Assembly (NCBI GenBank): GCA_003987775.1
Contig: RXJD01000006.1
Location: 1 to 64,000 of the forward strand
Direction of reading: 5' to 3'
Length of the DNA: 64,000 nucleotides
Source of the DNA: Mycobacterium sp.
GTDB lineage: Bacteria; Actinomycetota; Actinomycetes; Mycobacteriales; Mycobacteriaceae
Position 1 is the stretch's first letter. Every line of letters begins with the position of its first letter. Positions 28,160 through 36,060 of this stretch are shown here, one piece after another. The notes below the pieces were generated by a model that saw nothing but the letters and a program-made list of their open reading frames with translations, did no database searches and was not told the DNA's origin. A program made the translations under genes and the position numbers.

Positions 28160-29172
28160 ATCTTGGGGACCTCACGCATCTGGTCGAAAAACCGTTCGCG
28201 GCGATGTCGAACATGATCAACACGCCGAACTCCGCGGGCCGCTACCGGCCCTTCTATTTGAGGAACCTGCTCGACGCCGTGCAGGGTCGCAAGCTCAGCG
28301 ACGCGGTGCAGGGCAGGGTCGTTCTCATCACGGGCGGGTCCTCGGGAATCGGCGAGGCGGCTGCGCACAAGATCGCGGAGGCCGGTGGCACCGTGGTGCT
28401 CGTCGCGCGCACTCTGGAAAATCTCGAGAAAGTCGCCGACGACATCCGCGCCAACGGTGGCACCGCCCATGTCTACCCGTGCGATCTGTCGGACACCGAT
28501 GCGATCGCCGCCATGGCCGACAAGGTGCTCGACGACCTCGGTGGGGTCGACATCCTGATCAACAACGCGGGCCGCTCGATCCGGCGGTCGCTGGCTCTGT
28601 CCTACGACCGGATTCATGACTACCAGCGCACGATTCAATTGAATTATCTGGGCGCGGTCCAGCTGATCCTCAAGTTCATCCCCGGCATGCGCGAACGCGG
28701 CTTCGGCCACATCGTCAACGTCTCCTCGGTCGGCGTACAGACGCGCGCGCCACGCTTCGGCGCCTACATCGCCAGCAAGGCCGCGCTGGACAGCCTGTGC
28801 GACGCGCTGCAGGCGGAGACCGTCAGCGACAACGTCCGGTTCACCACGGTGCACATGGCGCTGGTGCGCACACCGATGATCAGCCCGACGACAATGTACG
28901 ACCACTTCCCGACCCTGACGCCCGATCAGGCGGCCGGAGTGATCACCGACGCGCTGATCCACCGGCCGCGGCGGGCCAGTTCGCCTTTCGGGCAATTCGC
29001 CGCCGTCGCCGACGCCGTCAACCCGGCGGTGATGGACCGGGTGCGTAACCGCGCATTCGGGATGTTCGACGACTCCTCGGCGGCCAAGGGCAGCGAAAAG
29101 CCAACCGACGAAACAGATCTCGACAAGCGAAGCGAGACCTTCCTGCAGGCGACCCGAGGGATCCATTGGTGA
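28156..29172 (+). CDS. Short-chain dehydrogenase, Rv1543-type (fatty acyl-CoA reductase)
   Basis: A 338-residue SDR. The cofactor loop is TGGSSGIGEAA near residue 57, the NNAG motif follows, then the serine of VNVSSVGV, and the catalytic YIASK near residue 198. A ~50-residue N-terminal extension and ~60-residue C-terminal tail match Rv1543 almost throughout. Rv1543 has been described as a fatty acyl-CoA reductase (Fcr2) supplying fatty alcohols for wax esters. AGGAG lies 10 nt before ATG 28156. The next SDR follows after 4 bp, so the two form an operon. Confidence 0.9.
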   Translation: MNLGDLTHLVEKPFAAMSNMINTPNSAGRYRPFYLRNLLDAVQGRKLSDAVQGRVVLITGGSSGIGEAAAHKIAEAGGTVVLVARTLENLEKVADDIRANGGTAHVYPCDLSDTDAIAAMADKVLDDLGGVDILINNAGRSIRRSLALSYDRIHDYQRTIQLNYLGAVQLILKFIPGMRERGFGHIVNVSSVGVQTRAPRFGAYIASKAALDSLCDALQAETVSDNVRFTTVHMALVRTPMISPTTMYDHFPTLTPDQAAGVITDALIHRPRRASSPFGQFAAVADAVNPAVMDRVRNRAFGMFDDSSAAKGSEKPTDETDLDKRSETFLQATRGIHW

Positions 29173-29176
29173 CGTC

Positions 29177-29980
29177 ATGAGCCTCCCCAAGCCCACCAAG
29201 CAGAGCACAGTCGTCATCACCGGCGCCTCGTCGGGAATCGGTACTGAACTCGCGAAAGGCCTGGCGCGGCGCGGCTTTCCGCTGATGCTGGTGGCCCGGC
29301 GCCGCGAGCGCCTCGACGAGCTGGCCGACCAGCTGCGAGACAGCGACGGGGTTGAAGTCGAGGTCTTGCCCCTGGACCTGTCGGACGCCGATTCGCGGGC
29401 CAAGCTCGCGCAGCGGCTCAGCACCGATCCCATTGCCGGGCTGTGCAACAGTGCCGGATTCGGTACCAGTGGGCGTTTCTACGAACTGCCCGCCGAGCGC
29501 GAGAGCGAGCAGGTCACCCTTAACGCGCTGGCGTTGATGGAGCTCACCCGCGCGGTACTGCCCGGCATGGTGGAGCGGGGCGCAGGTGCCGTGCTGAACA
29601 TCGCGTCGATCGCCGGGTTCCAGCCGCTTCCCTTCATGGCGGTGTATTCGGCGAGCAAGGCGTTCGTGCTGACCTTCTCCGAAGCCGTCCAGGAGGAGTT
29701 GCACGGGACGGGAGTATCCGTCACGGCGCTGTGTCCCGGTCCCGTTCCCACCGAGTGGGCCGAGATCGCCAATGCCGAGCGGTTCAGCGTCCCGCTCGCG
29801 CAGGTGTCCCCGGAAGAAGTCGCCGAACAAGCCATCCAGGGCATGTTGTCCGGAAAGCGGGGCGTGGTACCGGGTTTGGTGCCTAAGGTCGCCAGCACCA
29901 CCGGCCGGTTGCTGCCGCGCACCGTGCTGCTGCCGGCGATCCGGATCGGAAACAAACTGCGCGGCGGCCCCAGCCACTGA
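29177..29980 (+). CDS. Short-chain dehydrogenase/reductase, Rv1544-type
   Basis: A 267-residue classical SDR (cP2-like). Motifs are TGASSGIGTELAKGLA at residues ~15-30, the basic cluster ARRRERLDELA that favours NADP(H), NSAGFG in place of NNAG near residue 94, and the catalytic YSASKAF near residue 158. ATG 29177 sits 4 bp after the Rv1543-type stop, so translation is probably coupled. A role in lipid carbonyl reduction is inferred from the neighbour and family; the substrate is unknown. Confidence 0.9.
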   Translation: MSLPKPTKQSTVVITGASSGIGTELAKGLARRGFPLMLVARRRERLDELADQLRDSDGVEVEVLPLDLSDADSRAKLAQRLSTDPIAGLCNSAGFGTSGRFYELPAERESEQVTLNALALMELTRAVLPGMVERGAGAVLNIASIAGFQPLPFMAVYSASKAFVLTFSEAVQEELHGTGVSVTALCPGPVPTEWAEIANAERFSVPLAQVSPEEVAEQAIQGMLSGKRGVVPGLVPKVASTTGRLLPRTVLLPAIRIGNKLRGGPSH

Positions 29981-29997
29981 GGCCGGCCGCCAGGCGG

Positions 29998-31581
29998 TTA
30001 CTTCTCGGGCACGACCTTGAGCACTTGACCCGGGCGCACGGACTTGTCCGATTGATCGGCAATTGCGCCCGTAAGGACGTAGAGATTGTCGGCCGAGTCG
30101 ACAGCGACACCGTGTGAGCTCGCGGGGATCGGTATCGAAATGGCGCTGCCGCCACCGGCCGGCAATTCGAAGAATCGCCTGCCGAAGCCGTCAGCGACGA
30201 AAACATTGCCCGCGCTGTCGAAAGCAATCTGGCGAGGTTCCAAGATATCGGGAATGGGCAGCGTGGTCGTCGAGGTGGCGCCGGGCGCTAGTTTGACGAC
30301 CTTGCCGTGGCCGGTGTTCTCGATGCCGGAACTGACGTAGACGTTGCCAGCTTTATCGACCGCGATGCCTTTGGGCACGTACAGGCCGCTGAATGACAGG
30401 TCGGTCGGGCGGTTTTCGCCCGGGGCCAGCTTCTTCACCCCGTACTTGAGTTTGAGGTCGGACGACAGCATGCCGCCGACCGCATAGACATTGCCCGCCG
30501 AATCGAACGTGATGGCGTCGATCTTGGAGAACCCGCGGAACTGTAACCGCATCGGGCTGGTCTTGCCGGCCTCCAACATCCACACCTGGGCGCCCTCGCT
30601 GTAGTAAATGTTGCCGGCCTGGTCGACCTTGAAGTCCGTTGCCGAGCGAACATTCACACCGGGGATGTCGACGGCGGCCGCATCCCCGGCACCGGGTGCC
30701 AGCTTGAACAGCATCGTCGGCATCGTGTCGAATGACCCGTCACCGATGAGGGAAGCCAGCGCGTAGATGTTGCCGGCACCATCGACGCCCACGCTTGTCG
30801 TCACGCCCAGACCGGGAAACGGTAGCGCGGTGGGCAGTCCGGTGTAGTTGCGCTGGGGTGGGGTCGATGTGGTTGTGGTTTTGGGGGCTGCCGAATTCCC
30901 TGGGTGGTGGACGAGTTTGGGAATCGCGAAGGCGGCGGCCACCACCGCCACAACGATCACCACGACCGCAATCACCGGCGCCAGATGCCGTCGTCGGCGT
31001 GGGGGCGGTGGAAACGCCACGGGACGTGTGTGTGGGTAGGACACCGTGCGGTTGTGCGCCGGATCCCATTGTGGGGGAGGCGGATTGGGCTGGCGTGGTG
31101 GCAGATGGATCGTCTGGGTGACCGCCGCCGACAGCGCAGCTTGTGCGGCCTCAACCAACTCGGTGGTGCTTTGGTACCGGTCATCGGAGTTGGCCGCCAG
31201 GCCGCGGGCGATGACGGCGTCGAAACCGGCTGGGACGCCGGGCTTCTGCTGACTCGGCGGCATCGCTGAGGCGTTGGGTGGGCGTCCGGTGAGGCACTCG
31301 TAGAGCACGGCGGTCAGCGCCGAGATGTCCGCGCCGTACGCCGCCTCGGTATCGGTGACCAACGTGCGGGTCCGCTCGGTGGACGGTGTTGTCCCCTGAG
31401 TGTCCGCCAGACGTGCCGAGCCGTCGTCGGCCAACAGGACTGTTTCGGTCGTCACGCCGTGGTGCACGCTTCGGTGCGCGTGGGCATCGTCGATCGCCGC
31501 CGCGATCTGGCGAATAACGTCGACTGCACGACCCGGATCAAGCGGACCGTGTTGCGCCAGTTGGGTTTTCAAGTCGCCCAT
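29998..31581 (-). CDS. Truncated PknD-like pseudokinase with transmembrane segment and NHL propeller
   Basis: A 527-residue membrane protein. The first ~150 residues align with the C-lobe of the two upstream PknD-like kinases, but the whole N-lobe (glycine loop and ATP-binding lysine) is missing. The catalytic loop HRDVKPANILL has become HHGVTTETVLL at residues 40-50, and DFG has become DTQG. It therefore cannot phosphorylate by the normal mechanism. A proline-rich linker, a membrane helix (APVIAVVVIVVAVVAAAFAI, near residue 210) and a beta-propeller of VDxAGNxY repeats (residues ~240-527) follow. The ATG overlaps the stop of the upstream kinase in TGATG. The frame is open further upstream, but that part lies under the neighbour. 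It may act as a sensor subunit or decoy. Confidence 0.82.
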   Translation of the reverse strand: MGDLKTQLAQHGPLDPGRAVDVIRQIAAAIDDAHAHRSVHHGVTTETVLLADDGSARLADTQGTTPSTERTRTLVTDTEAAYGADISALTAVLYECLTGRPPNASAMPPSQQKPGVPAGFDAVIARGLAANSDDRYQSTTELVEAAQAALSAAVTQTIHLPPRQPNPPPPQWDPAHNRTVSYPHTRPVAFPPPPRRRRHLAPVIAVVVIVVAVVAAAFAIPKLVHHPGNSAAPKTTTTSTPPQRNYTGLPTALPFPGLGVTTSVGVDGAGNIYALASLIGDGSFDTMPTMLFKLAPGAGDAAAVDIPGVNVRSATDFKVDQAGNIYYSEGAQVWMLEAGKTSPMRLQFRGFSKIDAITFDSAGNVYAVGGMLSSDLKLKYGVKKLAPGENRPTDLSFSGLYVPKGIAVDKAGNVYVSSGIENTGHGKVVKLAPGATSTTTLPIPDILEPRQIAFDSAGNVFVADGFGRRFFELPAGGGSAISIPIPASSHGVAVDSADNLYVLTGAIADQSDKSVRPGQVLKVVPEK

Positions 31582-33461
31582 CAACCGGCTCCAATTTTGA
31601 GCAGTCTGTTGCTTTCGGTCAGGTAGACGGTCCCCGCTGCGTCGACCGCTATGCCGTCGAAGGACTGATTCTCTGGCACGGTGGGCGCTGTCGACATCGA
31701 GGCCCCCGCCGGGAGTTTCAAGAGCTTCCCCAGATTGTCGGAGTTGTCGACTACGTAGATCGTGGACTTGGCGTCGATGGCGATGCCTTGCGCCCGGCCC
31801 AGCTGCGCAAAGGGCAACTGTGTGGGACTGGTTGCGCCGGGAGCCAGTTTCAGGACGCGGCCCATCTGCAGGCCATAGACGTTGCCGGCGGCGTCCAGGG
31901 CGACACTCTCGAACAAACCGGCTCCGAACGGAAGCACGGCGGGAGCCGGAGCGTCGACGGCAAGCCGAAGCACCTGGTCCCGTGCCGTGACATAGACGTT
32001 GCCGCCACCGTCGACCGCGAGACCGGACGGAAGTATCTCGCCGAAGGGCAGTTCGACGGGTGAGGTGGCGCCGGGGGGAAGTTTCCACACCTGACCCGTA
32101 CCGGGTCTGGACCAGTCGGTGAGATACAGCGTTCCGGCCGAGTCCACGGCCACGGACTTCGGTTTGGTCAGCCCGCGAATCGGAATCTCGGTGGGGGCGT
32201 TGGAGTTCGAGGCAAGTTTGAATACCTTTTTATTGCCCGTGTCGACCACGAACACATTGCCGGCGGCGTCGACCGCCACACCGCCCAGATCGCCGTAGCC
32301 GATCGTCGTCACCGGGGTGGCGTTCAGGGGAGGTGCGGCGTTGACGGCCGGGGTGCTCGGGCTGGGCGCGGCGCTCGTTGAGTTGGAGGCCGGGCTGGAG
32401 GAGTTCGGTGTGCCGGAGACCGCGACCACGACGGCGGTGATCACGGCAACGGCGGCCACGGAAGCGATTATGACCGCGGTGCGACGGCGAGAGTTGCGCC
32501 GAATTGGCTGAGGCACTTGATTTCTCGGCGCCATGGTCGGCGCCGGCGGATGCCAGGCCTGCGTCGGCGGGGCGGCGGGCGGTGGCCACGATGGATTGGC
32601 TACCGGTGTGGACAGCGCACGCTGGGCAGCGGCCCCCAGTTCGCCGGCGGTCCGGTAACGACGCTCGGGCTCCTTGGCCATCCCCCGGGCGATCACTTCG
32701 TCGAAGCCGATTGGAGTCCCGGGCCGTTGCTGGCTGGGACGCGGTGGCGGCGAAGTCAGGTGGGCGGCGACCAGGGCGGGGATCTCGGTCCGGTTCTCGA
32801 AGGGCGACGCTCCGGTCAGGCATTCGTGGAGCACACAGGCCAGCGCGTAGATATCGGCGCCGGGTGTGACCTCACCCGAGGCGAGCCGCTCGGGGGCAAG
32901 GTAGGCGAACGAACCGATGGTGGTGCCCTCGCTGGTGAGCTTGGTGTCGGTGGCGGCGTTGGCCAGCCCGAAGTCGACGAGGCAGGCGAAATCGTCTTTG
33001 CCGAGCAGGATGTTGGCCGGTTTGACGTCGCGGTGAATCACCGTTTCGGCGTGGGCGGCATCGAGGGCCGCCGCGATCTGACGCACGATGTTCACCGACC
33101 GCGCCGGCCCCAGCGCACCGTCGCGCTCCAGCGTGCTCTGCAGGTCGGTTCCGTCGATGAGCCGCATGTCGATGTAGAGCTGCCCGTCGATCTCGCCGCA
33201 ACCGTGGATGGGCACCACGTGCGGGTCGTGCAGGCGTCCGGCAGTGCGGGCTTCGCGGAAGAGTCGCTCTCGGAAGGCCGGATTGTGGGAGTAGCTGCTG
33301 GACAGCAGCTTCAGCGCCACGACCCGGTGCATGACCGTGTCTTCGGCTTCGTAGACTTCGCCGAACCCGCCGGTGCCGAGCAGGCGGCGCAGCAGATAAG
33401 GCCCGAAGCGGGTGCCGACCCGCGAACTCGATGAGTGGCGGACGGTGGGATCGTCGGTCAT
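31581..33461 (-). CDS. PknD-like receptor Ser/Thr protein kinase with NHL propeller (second of three)
   Basis: A 626-residue transmembrane kinase. The kinase domain spans residues ~20-285: GTGGFGEVYEA loop, ATP lysine Lys51 in VALK, catalytic HRDVKPAN with Asp145, DFG at ~163, and an activation loop TSEGTTIGSFAYLAPE rich in Thr. A Pro/Ala-rich juxtamembrane linker and a membrane helix (TAVIIASVAAVAVITAVVVA, near residue 340) lead to an extracytoplasmic beta-propeller of about six VAVDxAGNVxV repeats, as in M. tuberculosis PknD. All catalytic residues are intact. The start overlaps the upstream kinase stop by 4 bp (ATGA). The ligand for the propeller is unknown. Confidence 0.93.
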   Translation of the reverse strand: MTDDPTVRHSSSSRVGTRFGPYLLRRLLGTGGFGEVYEAEDTVMHRVVALKLLSSSYSHNPAFRERLFREARTAGRLHDPHVVPIHGCGEIDGQLYIDMRLIDGTDLQSTLERDGALGPARSVNIVRQIAAALDAAHAETVIHRDVKPANILLGKDDFACLVDFGLANAATDTKLTSEGTTIGSFAYLAPERLASGEVTPGADIYALACVLHECLTGASPFENRTEIPALVAAHLTSPPPRPSQQRPGTPIGFDEVIARGMAKEPERRYRTAGELGAAAQRALSTPVANPSWPPPAAPPTQAWHPPAPTMAPRNQVPQPIRRNSRRRTAVIIASVAAVAVITAVVVAVSGTPNSSSPASNSTSAAPSPSTPAVNAAPPLNATPVTTIGYGDLGGVAVDAAGNVFVVDTGNKKVFKLASNSNAPTEIPIRGLTKPKSVAVDSAGTLYLTDWSRPGTGQVWKLPPGATSPVELPFGEILPSGLAVDGGGNVYVTARDQVLRLAVDAPAPAVLPFGAGLFESVALDAAGNVYGLQMGRVLKLAPGATSPTQLPFAQLGRAQGIAIDAKSTIYVVDNSDNLGKLLKLPAGASMSTAPTVPENQSFDGIAVDAAGTVYLTESNRLLKIGAG

Positions 33462-35329
33462 TGCGGCGGCCCCAGTTCCAGCACCTTCCCGGTCGCGCAG
33501 TCGTCGGTGCGGTGGCAGTCGACGACGAAGATATCGCCACTGTTGTCCACAGCGATGCCGAGCGGATAGTTCAGGCCGGGGAAGGTGAGTCGACCGGCGC
33601 TGGTGGCGCCGTTGGCCAATCTGATGATCCCGTGACCCTCCAAATCGGAGACGTAAACGTTGCCACTCGGATCCACCGCCACACCGTAAGGTTTTTCGAG
33701 ACCGGCGAACGGTAACTCCGTGGGAGTGGCGGCGCCGACGGGCAACTTCAGCACGCGGCGGTCATCGCTGTCAGCAATGTAGACGTTGCCGTCCTTGTCC
33801 ACCGCAATGCCGCCGGGCCCGTTCATCGGAACGGTGGGCATCAGTTGGGTGGCGCTGGTTGCACCGGGCGCCAGCTTCAGCACCTGTTTGAGGGCGTTGT
33901 CGGTCATGTAGACGCTGCCGTCCCCGCCCACCGCGACACCGGCCGGCCGACCAACGTGGCCGAATGGCAGCAAGATCGGGCCGCGGGCGCCCGGCGCGAG
34001 CTTCCATACTCCGGGCGCGTGAACGTCGGCGAGGTACACGTTTGCTGCTGAATCCACCGCGACGTCTATGCCGTAAACCTCTCCGAATGCCAATTCGGTG
34101 GGGGAGGCCTGTCCGGGCGAGAGTTTCAGCACCCGGCCCTCCGGAGAGTGTCTGGTCATCTCCGCGACGTAAACCGTCCCGTCGCCGCTGACTGCCACTC
34201 CCCGCGCCAGCACCAGGTTGGGGAATTTCAGGACCGTCGGGACCGTCGAAGAGGGCCGTGGCGCGCTGGACATGGAGGAATGAGCAGCCTCGTGCCGGTG
34301 GGTGAGGGCCACAACCCCGACCGTGACCGCGACGGCCACCAGCGCGATCGCGGCCACAACCAGCGCGGCGCGACTGCGGCGCTTCCGGCTGGGCGGCTGC
34401 GCCCACGGCGGCCGGGGATCGGGTTGTGTCGGGGGTGGCGGTGGGGCGTGCTGGATCGGCGGCGGCGGTGGTTCGACGGCCCACTCGCGGGTCGGGCCGG
34501 CCGGGTTCAGGGCGTTCTCCGCGGCGGCGGCCAGTTCACCGGCGCTGTGGTAGCGCGCGTCGGGATTCTTTGCCATGCCCCGTGCAATGACGTCGTCCAG
34601 CCCTGCCGGGATGCCCGGGCGCTGTTGGCTGGGCCGCGGAATCGGCGCGGTCAGGTGCGCCGTCATCAGTGCGGACAGATCCCGGTGCTCTTCGTACGGC
34701 GCCTTGCCGGTGAGTAGTTCATAAAGGACGCAGGCGAGCGCGTACACATCGCAGCGATGGTCTACCGGGGCCTCCGAAAGCCGTTCCGGAGCAACGTAAT
34801 CGAAGGTGCCGACGGCTTTGCCGGTCTTGGTGAGCCGGGCGTCGCCGGCCGCGCTGGCCAGACCGAAATCGACCAGGCTGGCGAAGTCGTCGCCGGACAG
34901 CAGGATGTTGGCCGGCTTGACGTCGCGGTGCAGCACGGTTTCGGCGTGGGCGGCATCAAGGGCGGCGGCCACTTGGCGGATCAGCTTCACCGCGCGCGCC
35001 GGGTCGAGCGGCCCATCCCGTTTGAGCAGAGTCTCCAGGTCGACGCCCCGGACCAGCCGCATGTCGATGTAGACCTGGCCGTCGATCTCGCCGCAGCTGT
35101 GGATCGGCAGCACGTGGGGTTCGCGGAGGCGTCCGGCGGTGTGGGCCTCCCGGAAGAGGCGCTCGCGGAACACCGGGTCCTTTGAGTACGTATTGCTCAG
35201 CAGCTTGAGCGCCACGGTGCGGTGCATGGCGGTGTCCTCGGCTTCGTAGACCTCGCCGAACCCACCGCTACCCAACATCCGGATCAACCGATACGGCCCG
35301 AACTGCGAACCCGCCCGATCCTCGACCAC
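33458..35329 (-). CDS. PknD-like receptor Ser/Thr protein kinase with NHL propeller (first of three)
   Basis: A 623-residue kinase that heads the tandem trio. GTG 35329 follows GAGGAGGGG; the open frame further upstream is repeat sequence and should not be counted. The kinase domain has GSGGFGEVYEA, Lys42, catalytic Asp136 in HRDVKPAN, and DFG at 154-156. A proline-rich linker (PPPPPIQHAPPPPPTQ) leads to the membrane helix (ALVVAAIALVAVAVTVGVVA, near residue 300), then a propeller with six recognisable VAVDxxGNVYV blades. Compared with the next gene, the kinase domain is nearly identical in layout, whereas the propellers differ more, suggesting duplication followed by sensor divergence. Confidence 0.93.
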   Translation of the reverse strand: MVEDRAGSQFGPYRLIRMLGSGGFGEVYEAEDTAMHRTVALKLLSNTYSKDPVFRERLFREAHTAGRLREPHVLPIHSCGEIDGQVYIDMRLVRGVDLETLLKRDGPLDPARAVKLIRQVAAALDAAHAETVLHRDVKPANILLSGDDFASLVDFGLASAAGDARLTKTGKAVGTFDYVAPERLSEAPVDHRCDVYALACVLYELLTGKAPYEEHRDLSALMTAHLTAPIPRPSQQRPGIPAGLDDVIARGMAKNPDARYHSAGELAAAAENALNPAGPTREWAVEPPPPPIQHAPPPPPTQPDPRPPWAQPPSRKRRSRAALVVAAIALVAVAVTVGVVALTHRHEAAHSSMSSAPRPSSTVPTVLKFPNLVLARGVAVSGDGTVYVAEMTRHSPEGRVLKLSPGQASPTELAFGEVYGIDVAVDSAANVYLADVHAPGVWKLAPGARGPILLPFGHVGRPAGVAVGGDGSVYMTDNALKQVLKLAPGATSATQLMPTVPMNGPGGIAVDKDGNVYIADSDDRRVLKLPVGAATPTELPFAGLEKPYGVAVDPSGNVYVSDLEGHGIIRLANGATSAGRLTFPGLNYPLGIAVDNSGDIFVVDCHRTDDCATGKVLELGPPQ

Positions 35330-35393
35330 TCGCCCCTCCTCTGTTGCTGAGCGTAACGGCATCGCGGACCATCCCGCGGCGGCCAGCCGCATT

Positions 35394-35549
35394 GCTCGGG
35401 CCCGCGGCGGCCGGCTGCGCCGGCCTTGCGACCCTCGCTGGGTTGTTGGCTCGGGCCCGCGGCGGCCGGCTGCGCCGGCCTTGCGACCCTCGCTGGGTTG
35501 TTGGCTCGGGCCCGCGGCGGCCGGCTGCGCCGGCCTTGCGACCCTCGCT
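35394..35549. repeat. Three tandem ~55-bp GC-rich repeats with internal palindrome
   Basis: Units start at 35394, 35449 and 35504; the third is partial (~45 bp). Each contains CCCGCGGCGGCCGGC followed by TGCGCCGGCCTTGCGACC, forming GGCCGGC/GCCGGCC hairpins. They fill the space between the divergent kinase and Rv1546-type genes. The core resembles the 45-bp repeats at 6971-7071. Confidence 0.85.
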
Positions 35550-35560
35550 ACGCTCACCCG

Positions 35561-35992
35561 ATGGCTTCCGTTGAGTTGACCTCAAACGTTCCGATGGCCC
35601 CGCAGGACATGTGGGAGCGCGTGTCGGACCTTTCCGAGTTGGGTGAATGGCTCGTCATGCACGAGGGATGGCGCAGCGACATCCCCGACGAGATCACTGT
35701 GGGAACCGAGATCATCGGCGTGGCGCGATCGAAGGGGTTGCGCAACCGGGTGACGTGGACGGTGACCAAGTGGGACCCGCCCCACGAGGTCGCCATGTCA
35801 GGGTCGGGCAAAGGCGGAGCAAAGTACGGTGTGACCGTCACGGTCGCGCCCCACGAAGACGGTTCGACCATGGGTCTGCGCCTTGAGCTGGGCGGGCGTG
35901 CCTTGTTCGGCCCTGTCGGCTCGGCCGCGGCGCGGGCGGTCAAAGGGGACGTAGAAAAGTCGCTGCAATTGTTCGTCGAGCGGTACGCGTAA
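35561..35992 (+). CDS. SRPBCC (START-like) family protein, Rv1546-type
   Basis: A 143-residue protein of the polyketide cyclase/START-like (SRPBCC) fold, which forms a hydrophobic ligand pocket. It opens [21 protein letters not shown], and [37 protein letters not shown] and the C-terminal helix ([17 protein letters not shown]) match Rv1546 in sequence and length. ATG 35561 is used; the frame further upstream is repeat DNA. Neither ligand nor reaction is known. It lies 68 bp before dnaE1. Confidence 0.88.
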   Translation: MASVELTSNVPMAPQDMWERVSDLSELGEWLVMHEGWRSDIPDEITVGTEIIGVARSKGLRNRVTWTVTKWDPPHEVAMSGSGKGGAKYGVTVTVAPHEDGSTMGLRLELGGRALFGPVGSAAARAVKGDVEKSLQLFVERYA

Positions 35993-36060
35993 ATCCGCCA
36001 AGACACACTTGCGCGACACGCCCGAAAGACGTCGGTGCCCGGTCATAGACTGGCTCCCCT

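Noticed and set aside
31582..32088. Extra ~170 codons upstream in the frame of the pseudokinase
   Set aside because: They lie under the propeller of the upstream kinase in another frame and read as Arg-rich shadow sequence. The ATG in TGATG is the sensible start, so the missing N-lobe is real rather than hidden upstream.
35330..35557. N-terminal extension of the first kinase through the 55-bp repeats
   Set aside because: The extension is translated repeat DNA; GTG 35329 with GAGGAGGGG directly before the kinase domain is a better start.
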